From Cyclobacterium salsum (GTDB taxonomy: Bacteria; Bacteroidota; Bacteroidia; Cytophagales; Cyclobacteriaceae), in contig NZ_WNKG01000002.1 in assembly GCF_010119245.1 (NCBI RefSeq), positions 124,001 through 188,000 of the forward strand: a stretch of DNA of 64,000 nt. The letters run 5' to 3'. Numbering within the stretch: position 1 is the first letter of the stretch; each line of letters starts with the position of its first letter. The position numbers and the translations under genes were made by a program. The notes under the pieces were generated by a model, which worked only from the letters and a program-made list of their open reading frames with translations, did not search any database and was not told the DNA's origin. Shown piece after piece: positions 36,421 through 44,137 of this stretch.

Positions 36421-36891
36421 GTGGACTACCGGGCGGCAAAAAACCAGTTCAAAGAAACAGAATCACTTACCTTTAAAGATCCAAAAGGGAAGTGCTTTCG
36501 ATGGGTAAAGGCTGGATCCTGGCAGCCCACAGGCAAGGGCGTATTTTTGATCCATGAGACCTACCAATTGCAAGCTTTGGTGGGGTCGTTTTCAGAGGTG
36601 GCGTTGGACCTGGTGGAATTTTCTCCGGATACGGTAATGTTTCAAAGCCCCCCGAAAGGCTTTTTGGGGACGGAGATGATTTCCGAAGGATTGATTACAT
36701 TTGCATTGATCAAATCACCTTATTGGCACCGGCTCCTGTTTGAATTGCGGGAAATCGTGTACATGGAGTGGATTCCGGAGTTGGTAACCGCTGAGCTGAT
36801 CGGCTCCGACCAGGCATTTCCGCTTGCGGAAAAGGGAGCCAGATCCATTGAACTCCATGCCGACGGAAAGGTGAAAATACGTAACGCATGA
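36421..36891 (+). CDS. Hypothetical protein
   Basis: A 156-residue protein with no recognised domain. It begins with GTG 36421, since an in-frame stop lies just upstream and no ATG is near. It is soluble-looking, with aromatic/hydrophobic strands such as RWVKAGSW, LFELREIVYMEWIPEL and a C-terminal RSIELHADGKVKIRN. The stop overlaps the next gene's ATG by 4 nt (ATGA), so it is co-translated with the tRNA nucleotidyltransferase. Confidence 0.65.
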   Translation: MDYRAAKNQFKETESLTFKDPKGKCFRWVKAGSWQPTGKGVFLIHETYQLQALVGSFSEVALDLVEFSPDTVMFQSPPKGFLGTEMISEGLITFALIKSPYWHRLLFELREIVYMEWIPELVTAELIGSDQAFPLAEKGARSIELHADGKVKIRNA

Positions 36892-38312
36892 ATCTAGAAA
36901 AATCGTTAGATAGCATATCCATTTTTCGCCAGGTGGGGGCGGTAGCAGACCAATTGGAAATGGAAACCTACCTGGTGGGCGGGTATGTCCGGGATTTGTT
37001 ATTGGACCGGCCGAGTAAGGACATTGATTTTGTGTGTATAGGTGATGGCATTCGCCTGGCCAGAGCAGTAGCTGAGTCATTGGAAGAAAAAACGTCCGTC
37101 AGTGTTTTTAAAAATTTCGGTACGGCCATGATAAAGGTGGGGGATTGGGAGGTGGAATTTGTCGGAGCCAGAAAGGAATCCTACCAGAGCCATTCCAGAA
37201 AACCACAAGTGGAGGCAGGAAGCCTTCAGGAAGATCAGGAACGGAGAGACTTTACGATCAATACCCTGGGAATTGCGGTCAATCAGGGAAATTTTGGAGA
37301 ATTGGTGGATCCTTTTGACGGTGTCAAGGACCTGAAACGAAAAATCATTCGCACGCCTTCCGACCCGGACATCACCTTTTCTGACGACCCCCTTCGAATG
37401 ATGCGGGCCATTCGGTTTGCATCCCAGCTAAAGTTTGACATTGCCCCGGATACCTTTGACGGCATCATTACGAATGCCAGCCGGCTTTCCATTATTTCTG
37501 GCGAGCGGATCATAGATGAGTTGAACAAAATCATCATGACCGACAAGCCCTCCTATGGGTTTAAGTTGCTATTTGTTAGCGGATTGCTGGCGGAATTTTT
37601 TCCGGAGATGGTAGCTTTACAGGGAGTGGATTCGGTCGGGGATAAATCACACAAGGACAATTTTTACCATACCTTGCAGGTGCTGGACAATGTGGCAGCC
37701 CGAACGGATTCCCTTTGGCTGCGTTGGGCGGCGATTATGCACGATATTGCCAAACCTGCCACCAAACGGTTTAATCAAAAAGTAGGCTGGACTTTTCACG
37801 GGCACGAAGACAAGGGAGCCCGTATGACCCCTGGGATTTTTCGAAGATTGAAACTTCCCATGGACGAAAGAATGAAATACGTTCAAAAGTTGGTAAAATT
37901 GCACCTGCGACCGATCGCACTGGTAAACGACAAGGTAACGGACGCAGCGCTTCGTAGGTTACTGTTTGAAGCCGGAGACGATATTGAAGACCTGATGCAG
38001 CTATGTCGGGCAGATGTAACATCAAAAAATGACCACAAAGTCAAACGTTTTTTGGCGAATTTCGATAAAGTAGACAAGAAATTACAAGAGGTAGAAGCCA
38101 AAGATCAATTAAGAAATTTTCAGCCTCCTGTATCCGGAGATGAAATCATGGCTATATTTGATCTCAAACCTTCCCGGGTGGTAGGGGATCTGAAAGAGGA
38201 AATCAAAGAAGCCATCCTGGAGGGACAAATTCAAAACAATAAATCAGAAGCTTTGGAGTTAATGTACCGATTAGCCGCAAAAAAAGGAATTGAGAAAAAA
38301 ACAAACTATTGA
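36888..38312 (+). CDS. cca: CCA tRNA nucleotidyltransferase / poly(A) polymerase-type with HD domain
   Basis: A 474-residue class II nucleotidyltransferase. The active-site motif is GGYVRDLLLDRPSKDIDFV with the DxD aspartates, then RRDFTINTL and a C-terminal HD domain with IMHDIAKPATKRF and FHGHEDKGARM. It adds or repairs the 3'-CCA of tRNA. It overlaps the preceding gene by 4 nt and the following TPR gene by 1 nt (TGATG), so the three form one operon. A poly(A)-polymerase role cannot be excluded from sequence alone. Confidence 0.92.
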   Translation: MNLEKSLDSISIFRQVGAVADQLEMETYLVGGYVRDLLLDRPSKDIDFVCIGDGIRLARAVAESLEEKTSVSVFKNFGTAMIKVGDWEVEFVGARKESYQSHSRKPQVEAGSLQEDQERRDFTINTLGIAVNQGNFGELVDPFDGVKDLKRKIIRTPSDPDITFSDDPLRMMRAIRFASQLKFDIAPDTFDGIITNASRLSIISGERIIDELNKIIMTDKPSYGFKLLFVSGLLAEFFPEMVALQGVDSVGDKSHKDNFYHTLQVLDNVAARTDSLWLRWAAIMHDIAKPATKRFNQKVGWTFHGHEDKGARMTPGIFRRLKLPMDERMKYVQKLVKLHLRPIALVNDKVTDAALRRLLFEAGDDIEDLMQLCRADVTSKNDHKVKRFLANFDKVDKKLQEVEAKDQLRNFQPPVSGDEIMAIFDLKPSRVVGDLKEEIKEAILEGQIQNNKSEALELMYRLAAKKGIEKKTNY

Positions 38313-39037
38313 TGATGAATATGAAATATGCTGTATTGATTATGTTGCTGTGTTTCAGTACACTTGGGGTATTGAGGGCGCAGGAAAATGCCAGTCCCGA
38401 CTCCACCATCGCTGCCGCTTCCGGCAGCAAGCAGGCTCAAAATGAGGTAGATAACCGGATTTACTCCCTGGCCATGAGGTATAACGACGTATCTGTGGCC
38501 AAAATAAAGCTCTACGAGCTCATGGAGCGAAATCCCCGGAATCTTTCCTATGCCGAAACTCTGGCTTCCCTGTATTTTGAGATGGAGCAGTATGGTTCAG
38601 CGGCGCTGGTTTCGTTGGATATTCTGGAAAGAAACGATGAAAGTCTTACCGGTCTTAGAGTAGCCGCCTTTTCCCTGGAGCAACTTGGTGCCTTGGAACG
38701 CGCCTTGCCGCATTTTGAATCCTTACATTTACTTTCGGGAGATCTTTTTAGCTTGTACAAAACCGGATACCTACAATACACCCTGAAAAAATACGATGAA
38801 GCCCTGAATTCAGTCAACATGCTGATTAAGGATAAAAAGGCAGCCGAGCAAAATTTAAACTTTCCTATGGGGGATAACAACACGCAGGAAGTCAGTATGG
38901 TGGCAGCGGCTCAGAACCTGAAGGGATTGATATATAAAGACCAGGGAAGTGCTGAGGAAGCCAGAGCCGCTTTCGAAGAAGCGCTTGCGCTCAGTCCTGA
39001 ATTTCAATTGGCAAAGGAAAATCTGGGAGAGTTGTAA
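38312..39037 (+). CDS. Exported TPR-repeat protein
   Basis: A 241-residue protein with a signal peptide (MMNMKYAVLIMLL to VLRAQ) and TPR-like helical repeats: YAETLASLYFEMEQYGSAAL, YKTGYLQYTLKKYDEALNSV and KGLIYKDQGSAEEARAAFEE. TPR repeats bind partner proteins; the partner is unknown. ATG 38312 overlaps the upstream stop (TGATG). A terminator lies 28 nt after its stop, ending the operon. Confidence 0.75.
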   Translation: MMNMKYAVLIMLLCFSTLGVLRAQENASPDSTIAAASGSKQAQNEVDNRIYSLAMRYNDVSVAKIKLYELMERNPRNLSYAETLASLYFEMEQYGSAALVSLDILERNDESLTGLRVAAFSLEQLGALERALPHFESLHLLSGDLFSLYKTGYLQYTLKKYDEALNSVNMLIKDKKAAEQNLNFPMGDNNTQEVSMVAAAQNLKGLIYKDQGSAEEARAAFEEALALSPEFQLAKENLGEL

Positions 39038-39064
39038 TTTTTCCAATAATTCTCAGTACGCAGC

Positions 39065-39104
39065 GGCCTGTCCCACAATTGTAGGGGCAGGCCATTGTTT
39101 TTTT
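39065..39104 (+). terminator. Intrinsic terminator after the TPR gene
   Basis: GGCCTGTCCC and GGGGCAGGCC pair with one G-U, followed by ATTG and seven T. Confidence 0.88.
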
Positions 39105-39110
39105 AGGTCC

Positions 39111-39347
39111 TTACTTTTGGGTTTTATTCTCCTCTTCGTTTTCATTAAAAAGCGCTTTCATGTCCTTGTTTTTTAAGTGATGAAACAGCAGGCCGGCTAC
39201 AATCATCCACATTCCCGGACCGATGTTTTCCAAATGACGCATAAGATCCATATGGGGATCTTTAACAAAAATGATCAAATGCAGGGCAAAATACACACCG
39301 GCACAGCTCAGAAAAACATATTTCAATAGGTTCAGTAAATATTTCAT
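39111..39347 (-). CDS. Small hypothetical membrane protein
   Basis: A 78-residue protein with two TM helices (YVFLSCAGVYFALHLIIFV and NIGPGMWMIVAGLLFHHL) and a charged C-terminus rich in Asn/Glu/Lys. No family is recognised. ATG 39347 gives a membrane start; an in-frame ATG at 39377 adds ten residues and would crowd the divergent regulator gene. It is divergent from the Crp/Fnr-like gene, and its tail faces the terminator of the TPR gene. Confidence 0.55.
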   Translation of the reverse strand: MKYLLNLLKYVFLSCAGVYFALHLIIFVKDPHMDLMRHLENIGPGMWMIVAGLLFHHLKNKDMKALFNENEEENKTQK

Positions 39348-39490
39348 GGTTTCTTTTTGTTCAAGCTTTATTTTCATCCAATTAGTCGATGAGGCAAAGG
39401 TATCCGCATTTTATACCCCGCGAATTGACCTATGTTAAGGAATTACTTACCTTGAGGTGGAAATTAGAGGTAAAAAATATTCTCGCAGGT

Positions 39491-40114
39491 ATGTCATTAC
39501 CACAACCGTCTCTTTCTGCTGAGGAATACAAGCAGCACCTCCAAACTGCCAGGGAGTTATTACATGCCTATTTACCGATGAGTGAGGAGCAATGGGAAGT
39601 ATTTAAGCAGGGATTTAAAATCAGAAAATACAAAAAGGACGATTTCATTTTAAATGAGGGCGATACCGAAAAGTACCTCTCGATCGTACTTATTGGCAGC
39701 ACCCGGCATTATTTGATGGTTAAAGGGGAAGAAAGGTCCTTTGATTTTTCTTTTCAACATGAGTTTAGCTGTTCTTATTCCAGTTTTATTCAACAAGAAC
39801 CATCGCAGTTTTGCATACAAGCGATGGAGGAAAGTGTTTTAGCTTCTTTACCTTACCGGTTTTTACATCAATTGTACGAGCAGTATCCCGAGAGCAATTA
39901 TTTTGGCAGGACAGCAGTAGAGCAATATTACCTTTGGAGAGAAAAAAGGGAAATTTCCCTGATGGTAGATTCTGCTCGGGAGCGGTATGTTAAACTGCTT
40001 GAAAAATACCCAATTTATCTGGAACAAGTGCCTTTGAAATACTTGGCATCTTATCTGAACATCCAACCGGAATCTCTTAGCAGGATTAGGAAAAAACTCC
40101 TGGAAGAGTCCTGA
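39491..40114 (+). CDS. Crp/Fnr-family transcriptional regulator
   Basis: A 207-residue regulator with an N-terminal cyclic-nucleotide-binding-like beta-roll (RKYKKDDFILNEGDTEKYL to about residue 100) and a C-terminal winged-helix domain (VPLKYLASYLNIQPESLSRI). Effector is unknown; it lacks the cysteine pattern of Fnr. The open frame reaches back to 39389, but ATG 39491 gives the usual ~200-residue length and leaves room for promoters between the divergent genes. The DUF4256 gene follows 23 nt downstream and could be a target or operon partner. Confidence 0.82.
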   Translation: MSLPQPSLSAEEYKQHLQTARELLHAYLPMSEEQWEVFKQGFKIRKYKKDDFILNEGDTEKYLSIVLIGSTRHYLMVKGEERSFDFSFQHEFSCSYSSFIQQEPSQFCIQAMEESVLASLPYRFLHQLYEQYPESNYFGRTAVEQYYLWREKREISLMVDSARERYVKLLEKYPIYLEQVPLKYLASYLNIQPESLSRIRKKLLEES

Positions 40115-40137
40115 ACGCTCAATCAATTCACAATACT

Positions 40138-40713
40138 ATGAATACCCGCACTAAAGATTTCAAAGACTGGTATGCCGATCAGGGAGAGGCTTTATTAGGC
40201 CTATTAAAGCACCGGTTTGAAGAGCATCCGATTCGGCACCAAGGCCATTCCTGGACACCAATTCAAAAAAGGCTGGAAGAACAGCCGGAAAAGCTCTGGT
40301 CGCTACAGCAGATGGAGGACACAGGAGGTGAACCGGATATGGTAGGCCTGGATTCAGAAACCGGCAGTATTCTCTTTTTTGATTGTTCCCCCGAAAGCCC
40401 CAAAGGGCGTCGAAGTGTTTGCTACGATAGGGAAGGGCTGGAGTCCAGAAAGTCCTATCCCCCTGAAAACAATGCGCAGGACATGGCTCGCTCCATGGGG
40501 GTTTCCCTGCTGACGGAAGCCCAATACCAGTACCTCCAACAGTTTGGCCCGCTGGACACCAAAACCTCCAGCTGGTTAGATACCCCCCAATCCGTTCGAC
40601 TTCTAGGCGGAGCCTTATTTGGCGACTACCGCTACGGTCGGGTGTTTATCTATCATAACGGGGCACAGTCCTACTATTCCGCACGAGGCTTTCGGGCAGC
40701 ACTTTTGGTTTGA
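40138..40713 (+). CDS. DUF4256 family protein
   Basis: A 191-residue protein of the DUF4256 family (EDTGGEPDMVG, then FDCSPESPKGRRSVCYDREG). Function is unknown; the family is soluble and often near Crp/Fnr- or stress-type regulators. It follows the Crp/Fnr-like gene on the same strand and ends in a terminator 48 nt downstream, so the two probably form an operon. Confidence 0.75.
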   Translation: MNTRTKDFKDWYADQGEALLGLLKHRFEEHPIRHQGHSWTPIQKRLEEQPEKLWSLQQMEDTGGEPDMVGLDSETGSILFFDCSPESPKGRRSVCYDREGLESRKSYPPENNAQDMARSMGVSLLTEAQYQYLQQFGPLDTKTSSWLDTPQSVRLLGGALFGDYRYGRVFIYHNGAQSYYSARGFRAALLV

Positions 40714-40760
40714 ATCAGGTTTCAGATTATTCGCTGTCAGGATGGGCCTCCAACAAATGA

Positions 40761-40804
40761 GGGAAGGGCATCGCTGACCAATGGAATCCTTCCCTTTTTT
40801 ATTC
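40761..40804 (+). terminator. Intrinsic terminator after DUF4256
   Basis: GGGAAGG (40761-40767) and CCTTCCC (40788-40794) pair across a 20-nt loop and are followed by TTTTTTTATT. Confidence 0.65.
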
Positions 40805-40926
40805 CTTCCAATCGTGTAAATCGGGAGAAAGGTAGCGGGGATCAAACCGATTCATTCCGATTCCCCGACCACTTCCCAATCGGACCTGTTATTTCAGAAA
40901 TCAAGAGGACATTGACTCCGGTGCTG

Positions 40927-40974
40927 CATCCCGCCGCATTCGCTGCGCCTTCTTGGCAGTCTTGGCGTGAAACC
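40927..40974 (+). repeat. Partial copy of the 41042/42090 repeat (48 bp)
   Basis: CATCCCGCCGCATTCGCTGC to CTTGGCGTGAAACC matches the start of the two longer repeats at 41042 and 42090. Only the first part of the unit is present. It lies between the DUF4256 terminator and a C-rich run. Confidence 0.7.
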
Positions 40975-41017
40975 ATTTTCCGAAGGTTTTTACCCCCCCC
41001 AAAAAAAATGGGTAATC

Positions 41018-41316
41018 ACGATGCCATGTATTCAAGTATCTCATCCCGCTGCGTTCGCTGCGGTCTTGGCGTGAAACCCTTAGCTAAAATACTTTTCCTC
41101 ATATAAACCAACCTCCGGGAATCGATTTTCACTGCCAGGATAGCCAACAGGTATCGTCACCAAATAGCAATAGCGGCAGCCTAATTTAAAAAATACCAGT
41201 TCGCGCTTGATTCCTTATCCGAAATCCCTAATTTGACCAATGAAAAAGGGGGAGGGATGTTGGACATCGTACCTATACACGCAAACCCCTTCCAAGACAT
41301 AGTTTTATACTGATGT
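41018..41316 (+). repeat. ~300-bp direct repeat, left copy
   Basis: From ACGATGCCA to TGATGT this matches 42066-42376 in the same order and orientation. The last ~112 nt (41205-41316) are nearly identical in both copies; the first part diverges more. It lies upstream of the toxin-antitoxin module. Weak open frames read from it on the minus strand are not coding-like. Confidence 0.8.
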
Positions 41317-41397
41317 TGTGGCACATGCAAAAACAACCAACAGTTAACAAAGCGGGAATTTTGTCGTATATTTAGTAATATTTTAGTGCTTTTGATT

Positions 41398-41610
41398 ATG
41401 AACATTGACGCTATAAAAGTGGAACTAATTGACTGGATTGCCAAGCTCAATGACCAGCGGGACATCATTAAGCTAATGAATTTGAAAAAGCGACTCAGTA
41501 CCAAGAGTAAATCGAACCAGAAAATATTTGGTTCGGGAAAGTACTTAATTGAGTTCATCGATGATGACTTCAATGCTCCTCTTGATCAATTCAGAGATTA
41601 TCAAAAATGA
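41398..41610 (+). CDS. VapB-like antitoxin, DUF2281-type
   Basis: A 70-residue protein. The C-terminal FIDDDFNAPLDQFRDYQ fits the DUF2281 antitoxin tail that binds PIN toxins, and the N-terminal half is helical, with two charged helices (residues 1-35). It overlaps the downstream PIN gene by 4 nt (ATGA), the usual antitoxin-toxin coupling. ATG 41398 is chosen. Related VapB proteins also bind their own promoter; no operator is seen with confidence, although TATATTTA lies 30 nt before the start. Confidence 0.8.
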   Translation: MNIDAIKVELIDWIAKLNDQRDIIKLMNLKKRLSTKSKSNQKIFGSGKYLIEFIDDDFNAPLDQFRDYQK

Positions 41611-41930
41611 AATACCTGATTGATACTCATATACTACTTTGGTATATGGTAGGTGATAATAGAATAACTCAAGACACTCAGACCAAAATTGAGAATATTG
41701 ATAATACAGTATTTCTAAGTAACGCAAGTTTATGGGAGATTGCCATCAAATTAAACATCGGCAAATTAAAACTAAAAGGCAGCTTGACTGATCTTGAGGA
41801 ATATCTTAATCAAAAAGGATTTATTATTCTTGAGTTCAATTTTGAAGACCTGGAAACACTTCAAACGTTACCTTTCCATCATCAAGACCCATTTGATCGA
41901 ATGATAATATCACAAGCAAAATCCAAATAG
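41607..41930 (+). pseudogene. PIN-domain toxin (VapC-like), truncated by in-frame amber codon
   Basis: The readable part is 107 residues with the PIN motifs LIDTHILLWYMVGD (first acidic residue), NASLWEIAIKL (second) and HHQDPFDRMIISQAKS (third). PIN nucleases normally have a further segment with a late acidic residue. TAG at 41928-41930 interrupts the frame, yet the same frame continues for 15 codons reading LEIITNDIQVLKYFG before TAA at 41976, which is exactly such a segment. The likely ancestor was 123 residues. Without it the nuclease probably lacks an active-site residue, so the toxin is probably inactive unless the codon is suppressed. Confidence 0.75.
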
Positions 41931-41978
41931 CTGGAAATAATAACAAATGACATCCAGGTACTAAAATATTTCGGATAA
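41928..41978 (+). other. In-frame continuation of PIN gene beyond amber codon
   Basis: TAG followed by 15 sense codons and TAA, all in the toxin frame. The text contains a TND motif at the position where PIN proteins carry their last conserved acidic residue. Confidence 0.65.
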
Positions 41979-42065
41979 CCCGAAATGAATAATTAAATTG
42001 GGAGTCATTTGTCCCACCGCCACTTCTATCATTACCTCCAATCACCCTTCCGAAGCTGATAAATG

Positions 42066-42376
42066 ACGATGCCACACACTCCCGGTTTGCATCCCGCCGC
42101 GTTCGCTGCGCTTCGTTGCGGTCTTGGCGTGAAACCCTTAACTAAAACACTTTTCCTTGAAAATAACCAACGCCCGGAAATCGATTGTCACTACCAAAAT
42201 AGCCAAAAGGTATCGATACCAAATAGCAATAGCGGCCGCCTGGTATCAAAAAACACCCGTTCACGCTTGATTCCTTATCCGAAATCCCTAATTTGACCAA
42301 TGAAAAAGGGGAAGGGATGTTGGACATCGTACCTATACACGTAAACCCCTACCAAGACATAGCTTTATACAGATGT
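42066..42376 (+). repeat. ~310-bp direct repeat, right copy
   Basis: Second copy of the repeat at 41018-41316, in the same orientation and with a start-to-start distance of 1060 bp over the best-conserved part. It lies between the toxin remnant and the CMD/ArsS genes. Confidence 0.8.
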
Positions 42377-42421
42377 AGGAAAATATTAATTAATAATTTA
42401 AAATAAATAAAATTGATAATT

Positions 42422-42754
42422 ATGGAAACCTATTACAAACCAGAAGATTTAAAAAAGTTCGGTAACATTGGAGAGTTTCAAAAGAAGCTGGCTGACAAAT
42501 TTTTTGACTACTACGGAGAGGTTTTCAAAGAAGGTGCTCTTACGGGCCGTGAAAAGGCGCTGATTGCATTGGGAGTGGCTCATGCTATTCAATGCCCTTA
42601 TTGTATTGATGCTTACACTTCGGACACCTTGGAAAAGGGCTGCACAGAAGAACAGTTAATGGAAGCTGTGCATGTAGCCGGAGCTATAAGAGGTGGCGCT
42701 TCTTTGGTTCATGGTGTGCAAATGATGAACCAGACTAAAAAGATAATGATGTAA
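42422..42754 (+). CDS. Carboxymuconolactone decarboxylase-like protein of arsenosugar cluster
   Basis: A 110-residue AhpD/CMD-like protein with C58-x2-C61 in AIQCPYCIDAYT and HVAGAIRGGASLVHG at the C-terminal part. It belongs to the subfamily found beside ArsS, annotated elsewhere as an arsenosugar biosynthesis-associated peroxidase-like protein; its exact reaction is unknown. ATG 42422 is preferred to TTG 42413. It ends 1 nt before the ArsS start, so the two are translated together. Confidence 0.8.
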   Translation: METYYKPEDLKKFGNIGEFQKKLADKFFDYYGEVFKEGALTGREKALIALGVAHAIQCPYCIDAYTSDTLEKGCTEEQLMEAVHVAGAIRGGASLVHGVQMMNQTKKIMM

Positions 42755-42755
42755 T

Positions 42756-43787
42756 ATGAAGTCATTAAAAGCTCAGGGACATCTGTTCGCCAGCTCAGAT
42801 GCGCAAATGGAAGTACTGAATAAAAGCGATCATGAACCCTTCGACAGCAAGCTGAAGGACGTTGGTCTGTACCCGTTTAAACCAACCGGGATTGACATAT
42901 TTCAGGTAAATCTAGGTAAAATGTGCAATCAAACCTGCAAGCACTGCCATGTGGATGCCGGACCCGACCGAAAGGAAATCATGACCCGCAAAACCATGCA
43001 GCAATGCCTGGATATACTTGCCGTTCATGACATTCCTAAAGTTGACCTTACGGGTGGTGCTCCTGAAATGAATCCGAATTTTCGCTGGTTTGTGGAAGAG
43101 GCAGCCGCTTTAGGAAAACACATTATGGATCGTTGCAACCTGACGATTATTACGGCTAATAAGAAATATAACGATTTACCGCAATTCTTCGCTAAACATA
43201 GGGTAGAAGTTATTTCTTCATTACCCCATTATACTTCCCTGCGAACGGACAGCCAAAGGGGTGATGGTGTGTTCGATCGATCGGTAAAGGCTATTAGAAT
43301 GTTAAATGAAATTGGGTATGGCATTGAAGGAACAGGTTTAGAGTTGAACCTTGTATATAACCCAACCGGAGCCATTTTGCCCGGCTCGCAGGAAACACTT
43401 GAAGCGGACTATAAAAGAGAACTTAAAAGGCGGTTTGGTATTGAGTTCAATAACCTCTATGTAATTACCAACATGCCAATCAGTCGTTTTCTTGACTATT
43501 TGTTGGTAAGTAATAATTATGAAAATTATATGCAAAAACTCGTTGAGGCCTTTAACCCAAATGCAGCCGGTAAGGTGATGTGTCGAAATACCCTCTCTAT
43601 AGGATGGGATGGATATATCTATGACTGTGACTTTAATCAGATGCTTGACATAAAAGTTAAAAGTACAGCACAACACCTATCGGATTTTGACTTTGAAGGG
43701 CTTAATAGCCGGGAGATTGAGGTGAATCAGCATTGCTATGGTTGTACTGCAGGCCCGGGGTCCAGTTGTGGCGGACAAACATCCTGA
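42756..43787 (+). CDS. arsS: Arsenosugar biosynthesis radical SAM protein ArsS
   Basis: A 343-residue radical SAM enzyme. The cluster-binding motif is CNQTCKHC (C57, C61, C64 in VNLGKMCNQTCKHCHVDAG), and the C-terminus has the Cys-rich ending HCYGCTAGPGSSCGG typical of this family. ArsS joins an adenosyl/deoxyadenosyl group to methylated arsenic during arsenosugar synthesis (established for the family in cyanobacteria). It follows the CMD-like gene by 1 nt. A dedicated ArsM methyltransferase, usually adjacent, is not visible here. Composition is AT-richer than neighbours. Confidence 0.85.
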   Translation: MKSLKAQGHLFASSDAQMEVLNKSDHEPFDSKLKDVGLYPFKPTGIDIFQVNLGKMCNQTCKHCHVDAGPDRKEIMTRKTMQQCLDILAVHDIPKVDLTGGAPEMNPNFRWFVEEAAALGKHIMDRCNLTIITANKKYNDLPQFFAKHRVEVISSLPHYTSLRTDSQRGDGVFDRSVKAIRMLNEIGYGIEGTGLELNLVYNPTGAILPGSQETLEADYKRELKRRFGIEFNNLYVITNMPISRFLDYLLVSNNYENYMQKLVEAFNPNAAGKVMCRNTLSIGWDGYIYDCDFNQMLDIKVKSTAQHLSDFDFEGLNSREIEVNQHCYGCTAGPGSSCGGQTS

Positions 43788-44137
43788 TAATTGAATGAAC
43801 GTTTGCAAACAATACCTATACGCAATGGGGGCTGAGGGAATAACCGAAAAGTCTCATGTTAGAAATTATACACATGCACCTCCTTTGTTTGCTATCAAAA
43901 ATGGTCACGTTAGTAAAATTAGTAGTGGAATTAAAATCTCATTCCTCAAAATGGGTGAAGACGCAGTAACAGGGTTGCAGGAAAGGGAAATACCCCCTTC
44001 CTTCCTAACCGATTTGGTTATCCTGCCTTAATTCCACTACCTAATCCTATATTCAACTAATAAAGACTGTCAGGGTTCATCTACTCAGCGTTTGTTGTTG
44101 GTTGAAATTCAATAAAAACCTGACAGGTATGCCGATT
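43788..44137 (+). other. Intergenic region with dubious short ORF and an inverted repeat
   Basis: A frame of 78 codons starts ATG 43795 and ends 44031, but it has no recognised domain and weak coding character, so I do not call it a gene. CTGTCAGG (44067-44074) and CCTGACAG (44119-44126) are reverse complements 44 nt apart, possibly an end structure of transcription or of a small mobile element. Confidence 0.3.

Noticed and set aside
40985-41010. C-rich and A-rich homopolymer runs
   Set aside because: Likely simple sequence drift in an intergenic area; no function inferred.
41181-41573. Minus-strand 130-codon frame over the antitoxin and left repeat
   Set aside because: Mostly the antisense of the antitoxin; the shared end with the right repeat (MSNIPxPFSLVKLGISDKES) reflects repeat identity rather than coding.
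42142-42327. Minus-strand frame in right repeat beginning MSNIPSPFSLVKLG
   Set aside because: Same weak frame as in the left repeat, but it diverges after the shared part; no coding signature.
43795-44031. 78-codon frame after arsS
   Set aside because: No domain, weak coding character. Left as part of the intergenic description.
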